In this document: piece by piece, positions 7,379 through 14,937 of the stretch
Numbering within the stretch: position 1 is the stretch's first letter
How the letters are laid out: every line of letters starts with the position of its first letter
From: a virus
Strand: one strand, 5' to 3'
IMG/VR virus record: IMGVR_UViG_3300048928_000208
Location: 1 to 29,148 of that record
DNA length: 29,148 nucleotides
Translations under genes and position numbers: made by a program
Notes under the pieces: generated by a model
The model's database searches: none
What the model was told of the DNA's origin: nothing
What the model saw: the letters and a program-made list of their open reading frames with translations, nothing else

Positions 7379-8847
7379 CAGGCGTCGAGGTTGTAGCCCA
7401 GGGCCTTCACGGGCGCGAATGCCATCACCACCGCGTCAGCCAGATTGTGCGAGGGGATGCCGCGCGTCTTGAGCGACTTCTTGCTCTCGACCTTCATGCG
7501 CCCGTTAACGCTCTCGCGCCGGGGCTGTGTCAGTTCGCCCGTCAGCTTTGACCGCATCGGGAGGCCTGACGGGATCGAGATCAGCATGTCGGGATCGTAG
7601 GGCAGGCCATTGCGAGCCTGCCAGGTGTTGCGGAAGCGATCGCCCAGCAGGCCCCAACCTTGGGCCTTGAGGTTGGCGAACATGTCGCCATGCGTCTTGC
7701 CGGGTTGATAGTCCTTGTCAGCGTCCTGCGGCGATTCCGATGCGGTCCAGCCCACGAACGAGATCGCGCGCACTGGGTTCGGCCCATGCAGCCGCTTGAA
7801 CTCGCCGGGCACGGAGGCGCCAACGCCGATGTCGTCGATGTGGAGCGTATCCAGTCCCTCGCGGACGACGATCGGGTGCGCATGCGCGGCCGCCGCGTTC
7901 GGGTTCTCGTCCTGCCATTCCTCAAGACCGGACAGCACGCAGCCATACCGCCAGGCCAGCGCGTTTGGATCGTTCGACTTGGGCGCCACCACATCGCCCT
8001 CGACGCCGCCGGAGATGTCCATGCCGCCGATCTTGCCGCCGCCCATGGGGAAGCCCTTGATGTGCAGGTGCGCATCGATCGCGGCCTCGATCCACTTGGG
8101 CTTGATGATGGCGAGTGCGCTGTCTGCGACCGGCTCGCCTAGGTAGACGTGCCGATACAGTTCGGGGTCCGTCTGCTCCATCAGGGCAGCGTCGTCGGCC
8201 AACTCCTGCGGGAAGAACGGGTTATCGGTGTAGTTCACCTTGAGGGTGATGCAGTAGGGCTTGCCGTTGTGGACCGTCGGATAGATCGGGTCCGTGACGA
8301 ACGACTGATAGATGAAATCGAGCGGGCTGGCTGGGTTGAAGCAGACGTATATCTCCGACCCGCTCTTGCGCATGGTCGGCACCAGGGCGTTCCAGCTGTC
8401 CTTGGTGATGCTCTCGCCCTCGTCGATGAAGGCGGCATCGAAGTTGGAAAAGCCCTTGAGCTTCTGGTTCTGGAGGCGCTTGGACGATGCGCGGATGCCA
8501 GAGAACTTGAACACACCGCCCGACGACGGGCAGGATATCTCGGTCTTGGTGATGTCGAAGTAGGCACCCAGGTTGCGGCGGTCGATCTCCTCGACGATCT
8601 CCTGATAGCTGCTCTCGGCGATGGCCTCCATCAGCTCGCGGAAGCACACCACGCGCCAGCCACTGTAGAGCACGTTGTTGACGAGGATCGTGATGACGGT
8701 GCGGGTCTTCGAGCTGCCACGGCCGCCGTACGCCACTTTGAAGCGCGCGGGCTGGAGGAATGGCTCGAAGACTTCCGGCAGTTCGCATTCGAAGACCGGG
8801 CCGCCGTTATGGCCCATGCCCAGAGTGATGGAGGTGTGGGCGTTCAC
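7375..8847 (-). CDS. Terminase large subunit (PBSX/Gp2-type TerL)
   Basis: This 490-residue terminase has an N-terminal packaging ATPase and a C-terminal RNase H-like nuclease. The Walker A motif is GGRGSSKT (41-48) and the Walker B is AFIDEGE (139-145). The SGIRASSKRLQNQKLKGF segment lies between them and a VCFNPAS coupling motif follows at about 168-174. In the nuclease half, GGMDISGGVEGDVV, LHIDDIGVGAS and SHNLADAVVMAF carry the likely metal-binding Asp residues. It pumps DNA into the prohead through the portal encoded next. Start and stop both overlap neighbours by 4 nt, showing tight coupling. Confidence 0.95.
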   Translation of the reverse strand: MNAHTSITLGMGHNGGPVFECELPEVFEPFLQPARFKVAYGGRGSSKTRTVITILVNNVLYSGWRVVCFRELMEAIAESSYQEIVEEIDRRNLGAYFDITKTEISCPSSGGVFKFSGIRASSKRLQNQKLKGFSNFDAAFIDEGESITKDSWNALVPTMRKSGSEIYVCFNPASPLDFIYQSFVTDPIYPTVHNGKPYCITLKVNYTDNPFFPQELADDAALMEQTDPELYRHVYLGEPVADSALAIIKPKWIEAAIDAHLHIKGFPMGGGKIGGMDISGGVEGDVVAPKSNDPNALAWRYGCVLSGLEEWQDENPNAAAAHAHPIVVREGLDTLHIDDIGVGASVPGEFKRLHGPNPVRAISFVGWTASESPQDADKDYQPGKTHGDMFANLKAQGWGLLGDRFRNTWQARNGLPYDPDMLISIPSGLPMRSKLTGELTQPRRESVNGRMKVESKKSLKTRGIPSHNLADAVVMAFAPVKALGYNLDAW

Positions 8848-9107
8848 AGGTGCACGCGATCCTCTCGCAGCATCTCAGCGACGCGCCGGAGGTAGGCGAG
8901 GTGCAACCCGGCGCGGCCATCCTTCGGGAGCAGCGATTCCACCATGCGCGCGGCGACCAGATGCGCCGGACTGGCGAAGCAATCACCGCCGAGCATACAG
9001 CGCCCGTTGTGCGAGCAATCCGGCGTGAAGCCCTCGCATTTCGACACCGCAGCGCCGAAGCGGTCGGGATCGGCGTCGTGAGAGAGGTCGCGCTCGCTGA
9101 CCTTCAC
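8844..9107 (-). CDS. Small Cys-containing phage protein of unknown function
   Basis: This 87-residue protein overlaps the TerL start by 4 nt. Residues 24-43 hold four cysteines and a His (C-x5-C-x5-C-x5-C with SHNGRC), so a small metal-binding knuckle is possible. The C-terminal part is helical (HLVAARMVESLL, LHLAYLRRVAEML). No family is recognised. It is one of six small genes lying between TerS and TerL. Confidence 0.7.
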   Translation of the reverse strand: MKVSERDLSHDADPDRFGAAVSKCEGFTPDCSHNGRCMLGGDCFASPAHLVAARMVESLLPKDGRAGLHLAYLRRVAEMLREDRVHL

Positions 9108-9415
9108 CCCTCCCTCCCATCCGCGCTGCCGGTGCGGAGGGCGCGGATTGCGTCGATTGCTGCCTCGGAATACTGCGCAGGTGTCACGTTCCGCCCGTTG
9201 CCGGTGTCGCCTAGCGCTAGATCGAAGATGGCGCTGTGCACTGCGAATGCCGCCTCCTCCAACGCCTCGGCGCGGTGACAGGCGAAGGCTTCGGCTAACC
9301 AGTCGATGTTACCAGCGCGCATCCTCTCGTCAGCCGAGGGATCGGTGTTCAGCCATGCCTTGTGAGCATTGGCCGCCGCCTCCCGATCCTCCTGCGTAAT
9401 CTCGATCTCGCTCAT
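9104..9415 (-). CDS. Small helical protein of unknown function
   Basis: The protein has 103 residues from the ATG at 9415, whose ATGA overlaps the stop of the preceding membrane protein gene. A longer frame exists upstream but overlaps two genes and lacks a ribosome binding site. Its composition (EIEITQEDREAAANAHKAWL, HRAEALEEAAFAVHSAI, YSEAAIDAIRALR) is helical and acidic, typical of small phage accessory proteins. No known domain is seen. Confidence 0.7.
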   Translation of the reverse strand: MSEIEITQEDREAAANAHKAWLNTDPSADERMRAGNIDWLAEAFACHRAEALEEAAFAVHSAIFDLALGDTGNGRNVTPAQYSEAAIDAIRALRTGSADGREG

Positions 9416-9603
9416 GCCTTGTCCTTTCCGAGAGCACGGATTTCGCAATGCGATATGACAGCGTCGCCCACGCACCAGGAGAACAGGATCACTCCGGCGA
9501 CGAGCAGCGACCACTCGCCAAGGAAGTAGATAACTGCCGACACAATGGCGATTCCCGCCAGCACGAGGGGCAAGCCGATCACGATGCGTTTGAGAGCCTT
9601 CAT
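9412..9603 (-). CDS. Small membrane protein (two transmembrane segments)
   Basis: The protein has 63 residues from the ATG at 9603, which overlaps the upstream stop as ATGA. It has a basic N-terminus (MKALKRIV), two hydrophobic stretches (IGLPLVLAGIAIVSAVIYFLG and LLVAGVILFSWCVGDAVI) and a short basic tail. No family is recognised. Together with the genes at 5097, 10124 and 4044 it makes four small membrane proteins in the packaging/head operon. Confidence 0.7.
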   Translation of the reverse strand: MKALKRIVIGLPLVLAGIAIVSAVIYFLGEWSLLVAGVILFSWCVGDAVISHCEIRALGKDKA

Positions 9604-10127
9604 GCAAATTCGTCCTCGGGTTCTGTGATCGGCTCTTCCCACCACATGGGCTGCGGGCCTGCCGCCAGAATGTCGTCGGCAGCGGCGAACAGCTTACTCA
9701 CGGTCGACAGGTCGCGCTTCATGCAGGGGGCGGGATGGTCATCGTCCATCAGCGCCTTCCAGTCGGTGAAGTGGTTGATCACATGCGTCCGGAACGCGAC
9801 GAAAGCGCACTCCTCGTCCCACTCTGGCTCGTAGTATCCGGACATTGCCCCGACCATGACGGTGCCCTTGCGCGGGTGAGAGGGCTCCACGAGTTTGATG
9901 TACGGATGGGGCGAACCTGCTCGGCAGCGGGGCCGAGTGACCATTATGACCCGACCGTCCATATCTTCATGACAAGACGGCCAGCGCTCCGCATGCTTTC
10001 GGGCGTTGATGATGGTGCCGTGGTAGTTGTCGTCCTTCTCGGCTGGGAATTGCCTGCGGTCATCGCCCAGGGCGACAAGGTACGGCGCCGCCCGCTTCGA
10101 CAGCTTCTTGAGTACGCGCAGGTTCAT
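9600..10127 (-). CDS. Conserved-looking phage protein of unknown function
   Basis: This is a 175-residue soluble protein with several polar, aromatic-rich segments (NYHGTIINARKHAERWPSCH, CRAGSPHPYIKLVEPSHPRKG, YEPEWDEECAFVAFRTHVINHF). No domain is recognised. The start overlaps the stop of the next gene upstream by 4 nt and its stop overlaps the small membrane gene. It lies in the TerS-TerL interval. Confidence 0.75.
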   Translation of the reverse strand: MNLRVLKKLSKRAAPYLVALGDDRRQFPAEKDDNYHGTIINARKHAERWPSCHEDMDGRVIMVTRPRCRAGSPHPYIKLVEPSHPRKGTVMVGAMSGYYEPEWDEECAFVAFRTHVINHFTDWKALMDDDHPAPCMKRDLSTVSKLFAAADDILAAGPQPMWWEEPITEPEDEFA

Positions 10128-10324
10128 CGGCTGGCCTCCTCGAAACCGCTGACGATGCGACCCGCATAATTCCCGATCGTTTCCGGGTGGAGCGCCAGGT
10201 ACACCCCGCCCACGATGCAGGCGCCAAACCCGAACCAGGTCAGGAGCATGACGGCGGCAGCGACACGGCGGATGCGGTCTCCACGACGCTCCATTTCGCG
10301 CCAGCGCTTATCGAAATCGCGCAT
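10124..10324 (-). CDS. Small single-pass membrane protein
   Basis: The protein has 66 residues from the ATG at 10324 (TGATG overlap with the Lar-like gene; GTG at 10327 is an alternative). A strongly basic N-terminus (RDFDKRWREMERRGDRIRR) is followed by one transmembrane segment (about residues 20-45, VAAAVMLLTWFGFGACIVGGVYLAL) and a short polar tail. No family is recognised. Confidence 0.7.
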   Translation of the reverse strand: MRDFDKRWREMERRGDRIRRVAAAVMLLTWFGFGACIVGGVYLALHPETIGNYAGRIVSGFEEASR

Positions 10325-11349
10325 CACTGCGCCCCCTCAGCTGGTGTCTTGATCGGCGCGGCAGAAAGGGCGGCAGACGCCAGATCGGCAAAGCGCTGGT
10401 TCGTTGCAGCCTTTTCATGCTTCCCGGATGCGGTGTGCTCGCGCGCATAGAAGGCGAACTGATCTAGACATTGCCGCAGCGCATCCACCAACCTTTCGGG
10501 ATTGCTCGGGGCCGGGCGGGCGTAGAGCGGCATATTCATGCCAATCTCAGGGCGGGGCACAGGCGAAATGCTCATGTCGTCGCCGTCAGGCTTCGTCGCT
10601 AAGGCGCGCAGGTCAGCCTCGCAGACGAACGCCACCGGCTCCTCGCCCGCAGGTTCGGCTGGGCGCGGCGTCAGGCTGTCCATCAGCGCCTCCTGCGCGT
10701 GCTGCCAGACCTTGTTGCGCATGGCAGTGATCTCGCAGCAGATCGCGTTGACGCTCATAGCTGGATCGTACTGGAGGTTGCCGCCGGTCGCATGCGAGAC
10801 GATCATTCGAAGGCGCTGCTCCGCGTCGTCGGCGGGCTTCGGGTTCATTGCTGCGGAAACGAAAGCCTCTATGCCGTCGAGGTGGCTATCAGGGAATACA
10901 CGTTCCCGCATGCTCTTCGAGCGATAGTTGCAGATCATGACCCGCATATCGCTTGCCATAGCCGCTAGGTCCCCGCTCACTTCCTCACGGGCAGGTTCGG
11001 CGCTCTTGGCTTGCATTGCGGCGATGGCGGCGCGCGCAACGTGAAACCACTTCTCGCGGCCCCCATCGGACAATTTCTGCCAATAATCCCCATAGGCGGT
11101 GTACGTCGCGGGGAACAGCGCCCGGTGGATAACCCTCGCCACCGCCTCGACCTCATCGGCGGCCGGGGTGGGGTGGCGGGTGTTCCAGGCGCGATCTATA
11201 GCTTCGTCGTCCGTGCAAAACGGCATCGCCAGAAAGCATCCTGGGGCGTGATCGACAACCAATCCGAAGGGCACGTTCACCACTCCTGGATCAGCCTTGC
11301 GCACAGCGGCGCCGCCACAGAACGGACACGGCATCAGCTTCTCAGTCAT
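10324..11349 (-). CDS. Lar-like zinc-ribbon protein with long C-terminal extension
   Basis: Residues 1-60 of this 341-residue protein match the Lar-type restriction-alleviation zinc ribbon: CPFCGG near the N-terminus, a second Cys pair (C38 and C45) and the closing AWNTRHP motif. In Lar proteins this fold counteracts type I restriction. The remaining 280 residues are unlike short Lar proteins (about 60-100 aa). They contain segments such as AVARVIHRALFP, YWQKLSDGGREKWFHVARAAI and GMNMPLYARPA, common in large phage-encoded proteins of unknown role. The start overlaps the TerS stop by 8 nt. An anti-restriction role is possible but unproven. Confidence 0.7.
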   Translation of the reverse strand: MTEKLMPCPFCGGAAVRKADPGVVNVPFGLVVDHAPGCFLAMPFCTDDEAIDRAWNTRHPTPAADEVEAVARVIHRALFPATYTAYGDYWQKLSDGGREKWFHVARAAIAAMQAKSAEPAREEVSGDLAAMASDMRVMICNYRSKSMRERVFPDSHLDGIEAFVSAAMNPKPADDAEQRLRMIVSHATGGNLQYDPAMSVNAICCEITAMRNKVWQHAQEALMDSLTPRPAEPAGEEPVAFVCEADLRALATKPDGDDMSISPVPRPEIGMNMPLYARPAPSNPERLVDALRQCLDQFAFYAREHTASGKHEKAATNQRFADLASAALSAAPIKTPAEGAQ

Positions 11350-11785
11350 GGTCTTGGTCTCCGGGGAGGGGGCTGGGGAGGGCGAGCGGCGCCTCGGGCT
11401 TCACGAGGCGGTACGTCGGCTCCTTGGGGGACATGCTGCCGTCAGGGCTGGTGTGCTCTACCTTGTCGCGCAGGTGGCCATAGAGCTTGGCGAGACCCAT
11501 CGTAGCGCTGACAGCGGCGGCCGGGGTTTGGCACTGGCGCGCGAACGTCCGGTCCTCCTTGAGCATCTGCGCGATGTCATCGACGGTCATGTCGTGCCGT
11601 TCGGCGTGATGCGCCTTCAGTTCATCGACCCTTAGGGCGATCTTAGGGCTTGCGAGCATCTTCGCGGCCTGGACGGCGATGCTCTCGGGTTTCATGCGCT
11701 TGGCGTCGTAAGACTGCCGATAAGCCTCTGACGCGTTACCGAGTTCGACGAACACCCGGCAGAACTTCTCCTGCTTCGGTGTCAT
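11342..11785 (-). CDS. Terminase small subunit
   Basis: This 147-residue protein matches the TerS family (Terminase_2). The N-terminal DNA-binding helix-turn-helix begins MTPKQEKFCRVFVELGNASEAYRQSY, and an AAKMLASPKIALRVDELK oligomerisation segment follows. TerS binds the packaging site and recruits TerL. Here it is separated from TerL by six genes, whereas the two usually lie next to each other. Its ATG overlaps the stop of the upstream gene. Confidence 0.9.
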   Translation of the reverse strand: MTPKQEKFCRVFVELGNASEAYRQSYDAKRMKPESIAVQAAKMLASPKIALRVDELKAHHAERHDMTVDDIAQMLKEDRTFARQCQTPAAAVSATMGLAKLYGHLRDKVEHTSPDGSMSPKEPTYRLVKPEAPLALPSPLPGDQDHD

Positions 11786-12045
11786 CGCGACGTTTCCTCG
11801 CGCTGGCGCTTGAGAGTGACCCGGTACTGGGCGATGTCCACCTTCGGATCACGCTTCTGATCGGCGAGAAATTGCTTGTGCGCCGCGTCAAGCCTTTCTC
11901 GGCCGACAATACTGCGATAGCGCTCGGCCGACTTCTTGCCGAAGGCGTGTTCAGCTGGGCGCCAGCCTTTCGCAATGAAGTGGTCAATGAACTCGGGCGG
12001 CACGTAGGCTCGCGCCGAGGTCGGCAAGATCTTACGCTTAGTCAT
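11782..12045 (-). CDS. Small basic phage protein of unknown function
   Basis: The ATG at 12045 gives an 87-residue protein with a GAGG ribosome binding site at suitable distance. An ATG at 12063 would add six residues and deepen the overlap with the upstream gene. The protein is basic (TKRKILPTSARAYVPPEFIDHFIAKGWRPAEHAFGKKSAERYRS, then ERLDAAHKQFL). No family is recognised. A role in DNA binding next to TerS is plausible only by position. Confidence 0.75.
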   Translation of the reverse strand: MTKRKILPTSARAYVPPEFIDHFIAKGWRPAEHAFGKKSAERYRSIVGRERLDAAHKQFLADQKRDPKVDIAQYRVTLKRQREETSR

Positions 12046-12604
12046 CTTCAGCCTCGTCTTCATCGATCATCTTGAAGCCCTTCGAGGCGGCGATGCGCAT
12101 CCGCTCGAAAGCAAGCTCGCGCGCCTCGGGAGTGCTGCGGTTCCATTCCCGAAACATCAGCGTAGCCATGGTGCTGTCGAGGTCGTCTTCCTCGAAGTTG
12201 GCGCCTGTCTCGTAACGGCGCTGGGTCACATGCTCCCGGAGGGCGTTCACCGGCAGGTGGTCGGTGCTGGCGCGCTTGAGCAGGGGCAGGGCTTCGTCCT
12301 GGGGAAGCGAGGCGACCGCGGCGTAGTGGTCCACCGAGAGGGTGCGATCGCGCAGGGCCGGGGGGAATGTCGTCGCGGCCTTGAGCGCGTCCTTCAGGCG
12401 CTTGGGGGTGAGGCCAAGGTTCTCGCTCAGGAAGTCGAAGCCGGATTGCGTGAGATATCCCGCCTCTTTGCCCTCGGCCATCCAATCCCCAAGGGCCCAA
12501 TCGACTTCACGGCGCTGGTCGGCGAGGGTCCGGCCGCGTTCGACCCACTCTTCCTGGGTCGTGGCAGGGGCGCCGGCGGGGATTATGGTGGCTATGGCGT
12601 TCAT
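12038..12604 (-). CDS. Putative ParB/KorB-like DNA-binding phage protein
   Basis: This 188-residue protein has a conserved-looking central region (about 25-125). It contains WALGDWMAEGKEAGYL, FLSENLGLTPKRLKDALKAATTFPPALRD, the LSVDHYAAVASLPQDEALPLLKRA pattern and an HLPVNALREHV helix. The LS-x-HY-x3-A-x-L pattern recalls the helical DNA-binding core of ParB/KorB proteins. The C-terminus is acidic (IDEDEAEDD). No ParB nuclease/CTPase motif is present. Its position between replication-type genes and TerS suggests a regulatory or DNA-binding role, which is inference. Confidence 0.65.
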   Translation of the reverse strand: MNAIATIIPAGAPATTQEEWVERGRTLADQRREVDWALGDWMAEGKEAGYLTQSGFDFLSENLGLTPKRLKDALKAATTFPPALRDRTLSVDHYAAVASLPQDEALPLLKRASTDHLPVNALREHVTQRRYETGANFEEDDLDSTMATLMFREWNRSTPEARELAFERMRIAASKGFKMIDEDEAEDD

Positions 12605-12894
12605 GCGGCGTGGTCCTCGCGGTGGAAGCGCGCCCAGCCACGGGCATGGGTGCGGATACGGTCCCAGCGCGAACCCATTTTCCAGACGTGGGTCTCGGCC
12701 GGCAGGACGGTGGTCACTCGGCCTTCCTCGATCACGACGCGGTGACCAGTGCCGAGGCGCACATACTTGGCGCCAAACCCAGCGGCCGCCAGTATCGCCC
12801 GCGACGTAAGCAGAGTGCGGGCCTGCTCCTCGGTGGTGATGCCGGGGACACGCTCAATGCAGCGGTCGATGGCGTGGCGGGTGATGTGGATCAT
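12601..12894 (-). CDS. Small DUF4258-like protein
   Basis: From the ATG at 12894 (ATGA overlap with the previous gene) this is a 97-residue protein. It has ITRHAIDRCIERVPG at the N-terminus and a beta-rich middle (YVRLGTGHRVVIEEGRVTTVLP). This resembles the DUF4258 pattern of small proteins with an H-A-x-x-R start that are related in fold to RelE/BrnT toxins. No antitoxin partner is evident, so a toxin role is not claimed. A longer frame upstream overlaps the neighbour and is not used. Confidence 0.6.
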   Translation of the reverse strand: MIHITRHAIDRCIERVPGITTEEQARTLLTSRAILAAAGFGAKYVRLGTGHRVVIEEGRVTTVLPAETHVWKMGSRWDRIRTHARGWARFHREDHAA

Positions 12895-13526
12895 GCCGCC
12901 GTCTCCCGGCGAACGCGCGCCGTGTAAGTGCCGTCCTGATGGCGCCAGAGATAGCTGCGGGTCTCGGCGATCTCCTTCCAGCGGATGGGGAGGGCATCGA
13001 TCTCGGCTTGGTCGCACTGACCGGCCGCGAGGCGAGCCATGGTCTCGTCCATCCGGGCTTCAAGCTCTCGGCGGACAGCGGTCTCGGCGCGGCGCCTGAC
13101 ATGGACCGGATCGTCGTTTCGCTTCCAACCTTGCATGAGCGAGATGCACTCGGCGATCGAGGGGAACCACTCGCACTTCGCCGTAGCCTGGTCAGCAAGA
13201 TAGCTGATCTGGTCTGTCGGGTATCCGCCCAGCTTCTTCTGGTAAGCCGAGATCAGAAGCTTGCCGCTCACGTCGTCGGAGTTCCGCTTGGGCAGGACCG
13301 CCAGCATCACCCGGAGGCACTGGTTGAAGTGATCGCGGTCACATGGTTCGAGCGTGGGTAAGGGCGCTACCGCCAAAGCCTGCGCCGCCGCCAGTGTCTC
13401 GTCGTCGAGCCGAGCCATCAAAGTCGTCGAGTCCGAGTTGACGATCGAGTTCAGCGATTGCGCCGTCACGCGGCCTTGCGGCACTTCGCGAAGCAGGCGA
13501 GCCGCCGTTGTTCCGATTGCTTCCAT
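12891..13526 (-). CDS. Phage protein of unknown function, starting inside the preceding gene
   Basis: From the ATG at 13526 this is a 211-residue protein, preceded by an AAGGA-type ribosome binding site at about 10 nt. The N-terminal 60 residues lie in another frame inside the upstream gene (188-nt overlap, 13339-13526). The middle (ARLDDETLAAAQALA, LEPCDRDHFNQCLRVMLAVLP) and the end (RWKEIAETRSYLWRHQDGTYTARVRRE) look conserved. The segment AYQKKLGGYPTDQISYLADQA suggests a replication-associated helical protein. If the real start were the ATG at 13418, the overlap would be 80 nt, but that site has no ribosome binding site. Confidence 0.7.
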   Translation of the reverse strand: MEAIGTTAARLLREVPQGRVTAQSLNSIVNSDSTTLMARLDDETLAAAQALAVAPLPTLEPCDRDHFNQCLRVMLAVLPKRNSDDVSGKLLISAYQKKLGGYPTDQISYLADQATAKCEWFPSIAECISLMQGWKRNDDPVHVRRRAETAVRRELEARMDETMARLAAGQCDQAEIDALPIRWKEIAETRSYLWRHQDGTYTARVRRETAA

Positions 13527-14058
13527 TGCGATACCGTCCTTCGTCGTGTGCTTTGCGGAGCCAGTTGCGCCAGGTGGCGTCCCAGTCGGACTTGATGCCC
13601 TTCGCGCCGGGGGCGGCGCTGGCCCAGTCGCGGAATTTCGAGAGTTCCCGGTCAACGGCTCCGTCCGGCCAAGCCGAGACCTCTGTTGCGGTGCGGTCGT
13701 CGAGGTCGGCAGGCGACCAGTCAGCGGGAAGCCGGGTCCCCTTACGCGCACGCGGGGTTTGTGTTTCCGGGTGGGTATGGGTGGTGGGGTTAGAATTATT
13801 TTCATTGGGGAGGAGGGAAAGGGAGGGTTTTTCCGTGACCGTCTCAGGGACAGTCACGTCCATGTCCCGGGACTGTCCCGTGACATTCCCGTCCGTGTCA
13901 CGCTCCCGAGCGCGCTGCCGACGCTTGCGCTCGCGCTCTACAGACCGCTTTTGCTCAAGAGCATCGTCGCGGCCTTCCAGCGCACGGACGGCGATAAGGA
14001 TCGCCTCCATCGGGGCGCCAGCGGCAGACATTGCCTCCATGAGCTCCGACACCTTCAC
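13339..14058 (-). CDS. Putative replication-region DNA-binding protein
   Basis: This 239-residue protein has an N-terminal helix (KVSELMEAMSAAGAPMEAILIAVRALEG), a long basic helix (about 34-53, LEQKRSVERERKRRQRARERD), a Pro/Thr-rich linker and a C-terminal SDWDATWRNWLRKAHDEGRY segment. That closing motif and layout are common in phage replication-initiation or replisome-organiser proteins of alphaproteobacterial phages. The start overlaps the RusA stop as ATGA. The last 60 codons overlap the next gene out of frame. A specific function is not claimed. Confidence 0.65.
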   Translation of the reverse strand: MKVSELMEAMSAAGAPMEAILIAVRALEGRDDALEQKRSVERERKRRQRARERDTDGNVTGQSRDMDVTVPETVTEKPSLSLLPNENNSNPTTHTHPETQTPRARKGTRLPADWSPADLDDRTATEVSAWPDGAVDRELSKFRDWASAAPGAKGIKSDWDATWRNWLRKAHDEGRYRNGSNRNNGGSPASRSAARPRDGAIAELDRQLGLDDFDGSARRRDTGGGAGFGGSALTHARTM

Positions 14059-14411
14059 TGGTCGGCGCCTCCGACACGGATCACGAACTCACCGGTGCGG
14101 GTGGGGGCGAACTCCACCGTCGGCGTAGCGAAATGCTTGTCGTCGATGCCGAGGGCCTGGGCGATCCCATCCTGATAGGACTTCACTGCCGCCACCACGT
14201 TGTCTTTGTCGGGCATCGGGCCGGTGCGCTTGGCGTGGACGATGATGTGCAGGCCGATGGTCTCGCTGGGCGTGAAGTCGGCGCGGGCGGCAAGGGCAGA
14301 ACCCCACGCCATTTGCTTGTGCGACTTCACCTTGCGGGCCTTGGCGTGAGGGCTGCGGGTGCGGCCGTTGGGCCAGAGCAGCTTGTCAGGGTATGGGAGG
14401 CGCAAGATCAC
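14055..14411 (-). CDS. RusA-type Holliday junction resolvase
   Basis: This 118-residue protein matches the RusA family, dimeric nucleases that cut Holliday junctions arising during phage recombination. The family signature is clear: PDKDNVVAAVKSYQDGIAQALGIDDKHF. It includes acidic residues D68, D70 and D81, N71, K77 and the closing D90/D91, which fit the catalytic metal site. The normal length is about 120. It probably removes branches before packaging and works with the ERF annealase encoded on the other arm. Confidence 0.9.
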   Translation of the reverse strand: MILRLPYPDKLLWPNGRTRSPHAKARKVKSHKQMAWGSALAARADFTPSETIGLHIIVHAKRTGPMPDKDNVVAAVKSYQDGIAQALGIDDKHFATPTVEFAPTRTGEFVIRVGGADQ

Positions 14412-14740
14412 GGGCGCACCGCCATCCGTCCGGCGCGCTCGGCGGCGTCGAACACATAGGGGTGGGCCCGGTAGATCGCGCGCAGCAGGGACGCACTGCC
14501 CTGATTGATCTTTGCAGCACCTCCATCATCGGCAAAAATGGAGGATGCGCCGCTGAGGTGGCGGTACTTGCCGTTGCTCCGGCCCCGGCTTGCGGGAACC
14601 TCGCCTAGGGCACGGAGGCGCCGGATTCTCTCCCGGCGCTCTCTCGCTCGATCGCGCTCGCAGGTCTTGCACTGGCTAAAGCCCTTGGTGAAGCGGCTGT
14701 TCTCTTCGGTCTTCTCGTGACCGCAGCGGAAGGTTTTCAC
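14408..14740 (-). CDS. Small zinc-finger-like basic protein
   Basis: This is a 110-residue basic protein. The N-terminus has C-G-H (residue 6-8) and C-x2-C (FSQCKTCERD, about 24-27), suggesting one small zinc site. An Arg-rich helix follows (RARERRERIRRLRAL). The C-terminus is a polar helix (ASLLRAIYRAHPYVFDAAERAGRM). Nucleic acid binding is likely. The family is unknown. It overlaps RusA by 4 nt. Confidence 0.7.
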   Translation of the reverse strand: MKTFRCGHEKTEENSRFTKGFSQCKTCERDRARERRERIRRLRALGEVPASRGRSNGKYRHLSGASSIFADDGGAAKINQGSASLLRAIYRAHPYVFDAAERAGRMAVRP

Positions 14741-14937
14741 AGGGCGCTCCAGTCGATTTCAGGCTTGTCGATGCCGCGGGCGCGCATGTCGGCGCGCATC
14801 TGGTCGGCACGATCGCGGATGATCTTGCGGGCAGCGGCCCGGCGCTTCTCGGCGCCGTGGCTGGCGAGTTTCGATGCCGCTACCGGGGTGGTGGGCGGAA
14901 CGGGCGCAGCATGGCGCCGGAAGAGCCGGGACAGCAT
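14737..14937 (-). CDS. Small basic helical protein (66 aa)
   Basis: The ATG at 14937 overlaps the stop of the GapR-like gene (ATGA). The product is a 66-residue strongly basic protein with a long helix (KRRAAARKIIRDRADQMRADMRARGI). No family is recognised. The longer frame upstream of this ATG overlaps the GapR-like gene and is a shadow. Confidence 0.65.
   Translation of the reverse strand: MLSRLFRRHAAPVPPTTPVAASKLASHGAEKRRAAARKIIRDRADQMRADMRARGIDKPEIDWSAL

Noticed and set aside
12601-12894. Possible toxin of a toxin-antitoxin pair (RelE/BrnT-like fold hint)
   Set aside because: The neighbours are not antitoxin-like and the catalytic pattern is not clear; kept as DUF4258-like only.
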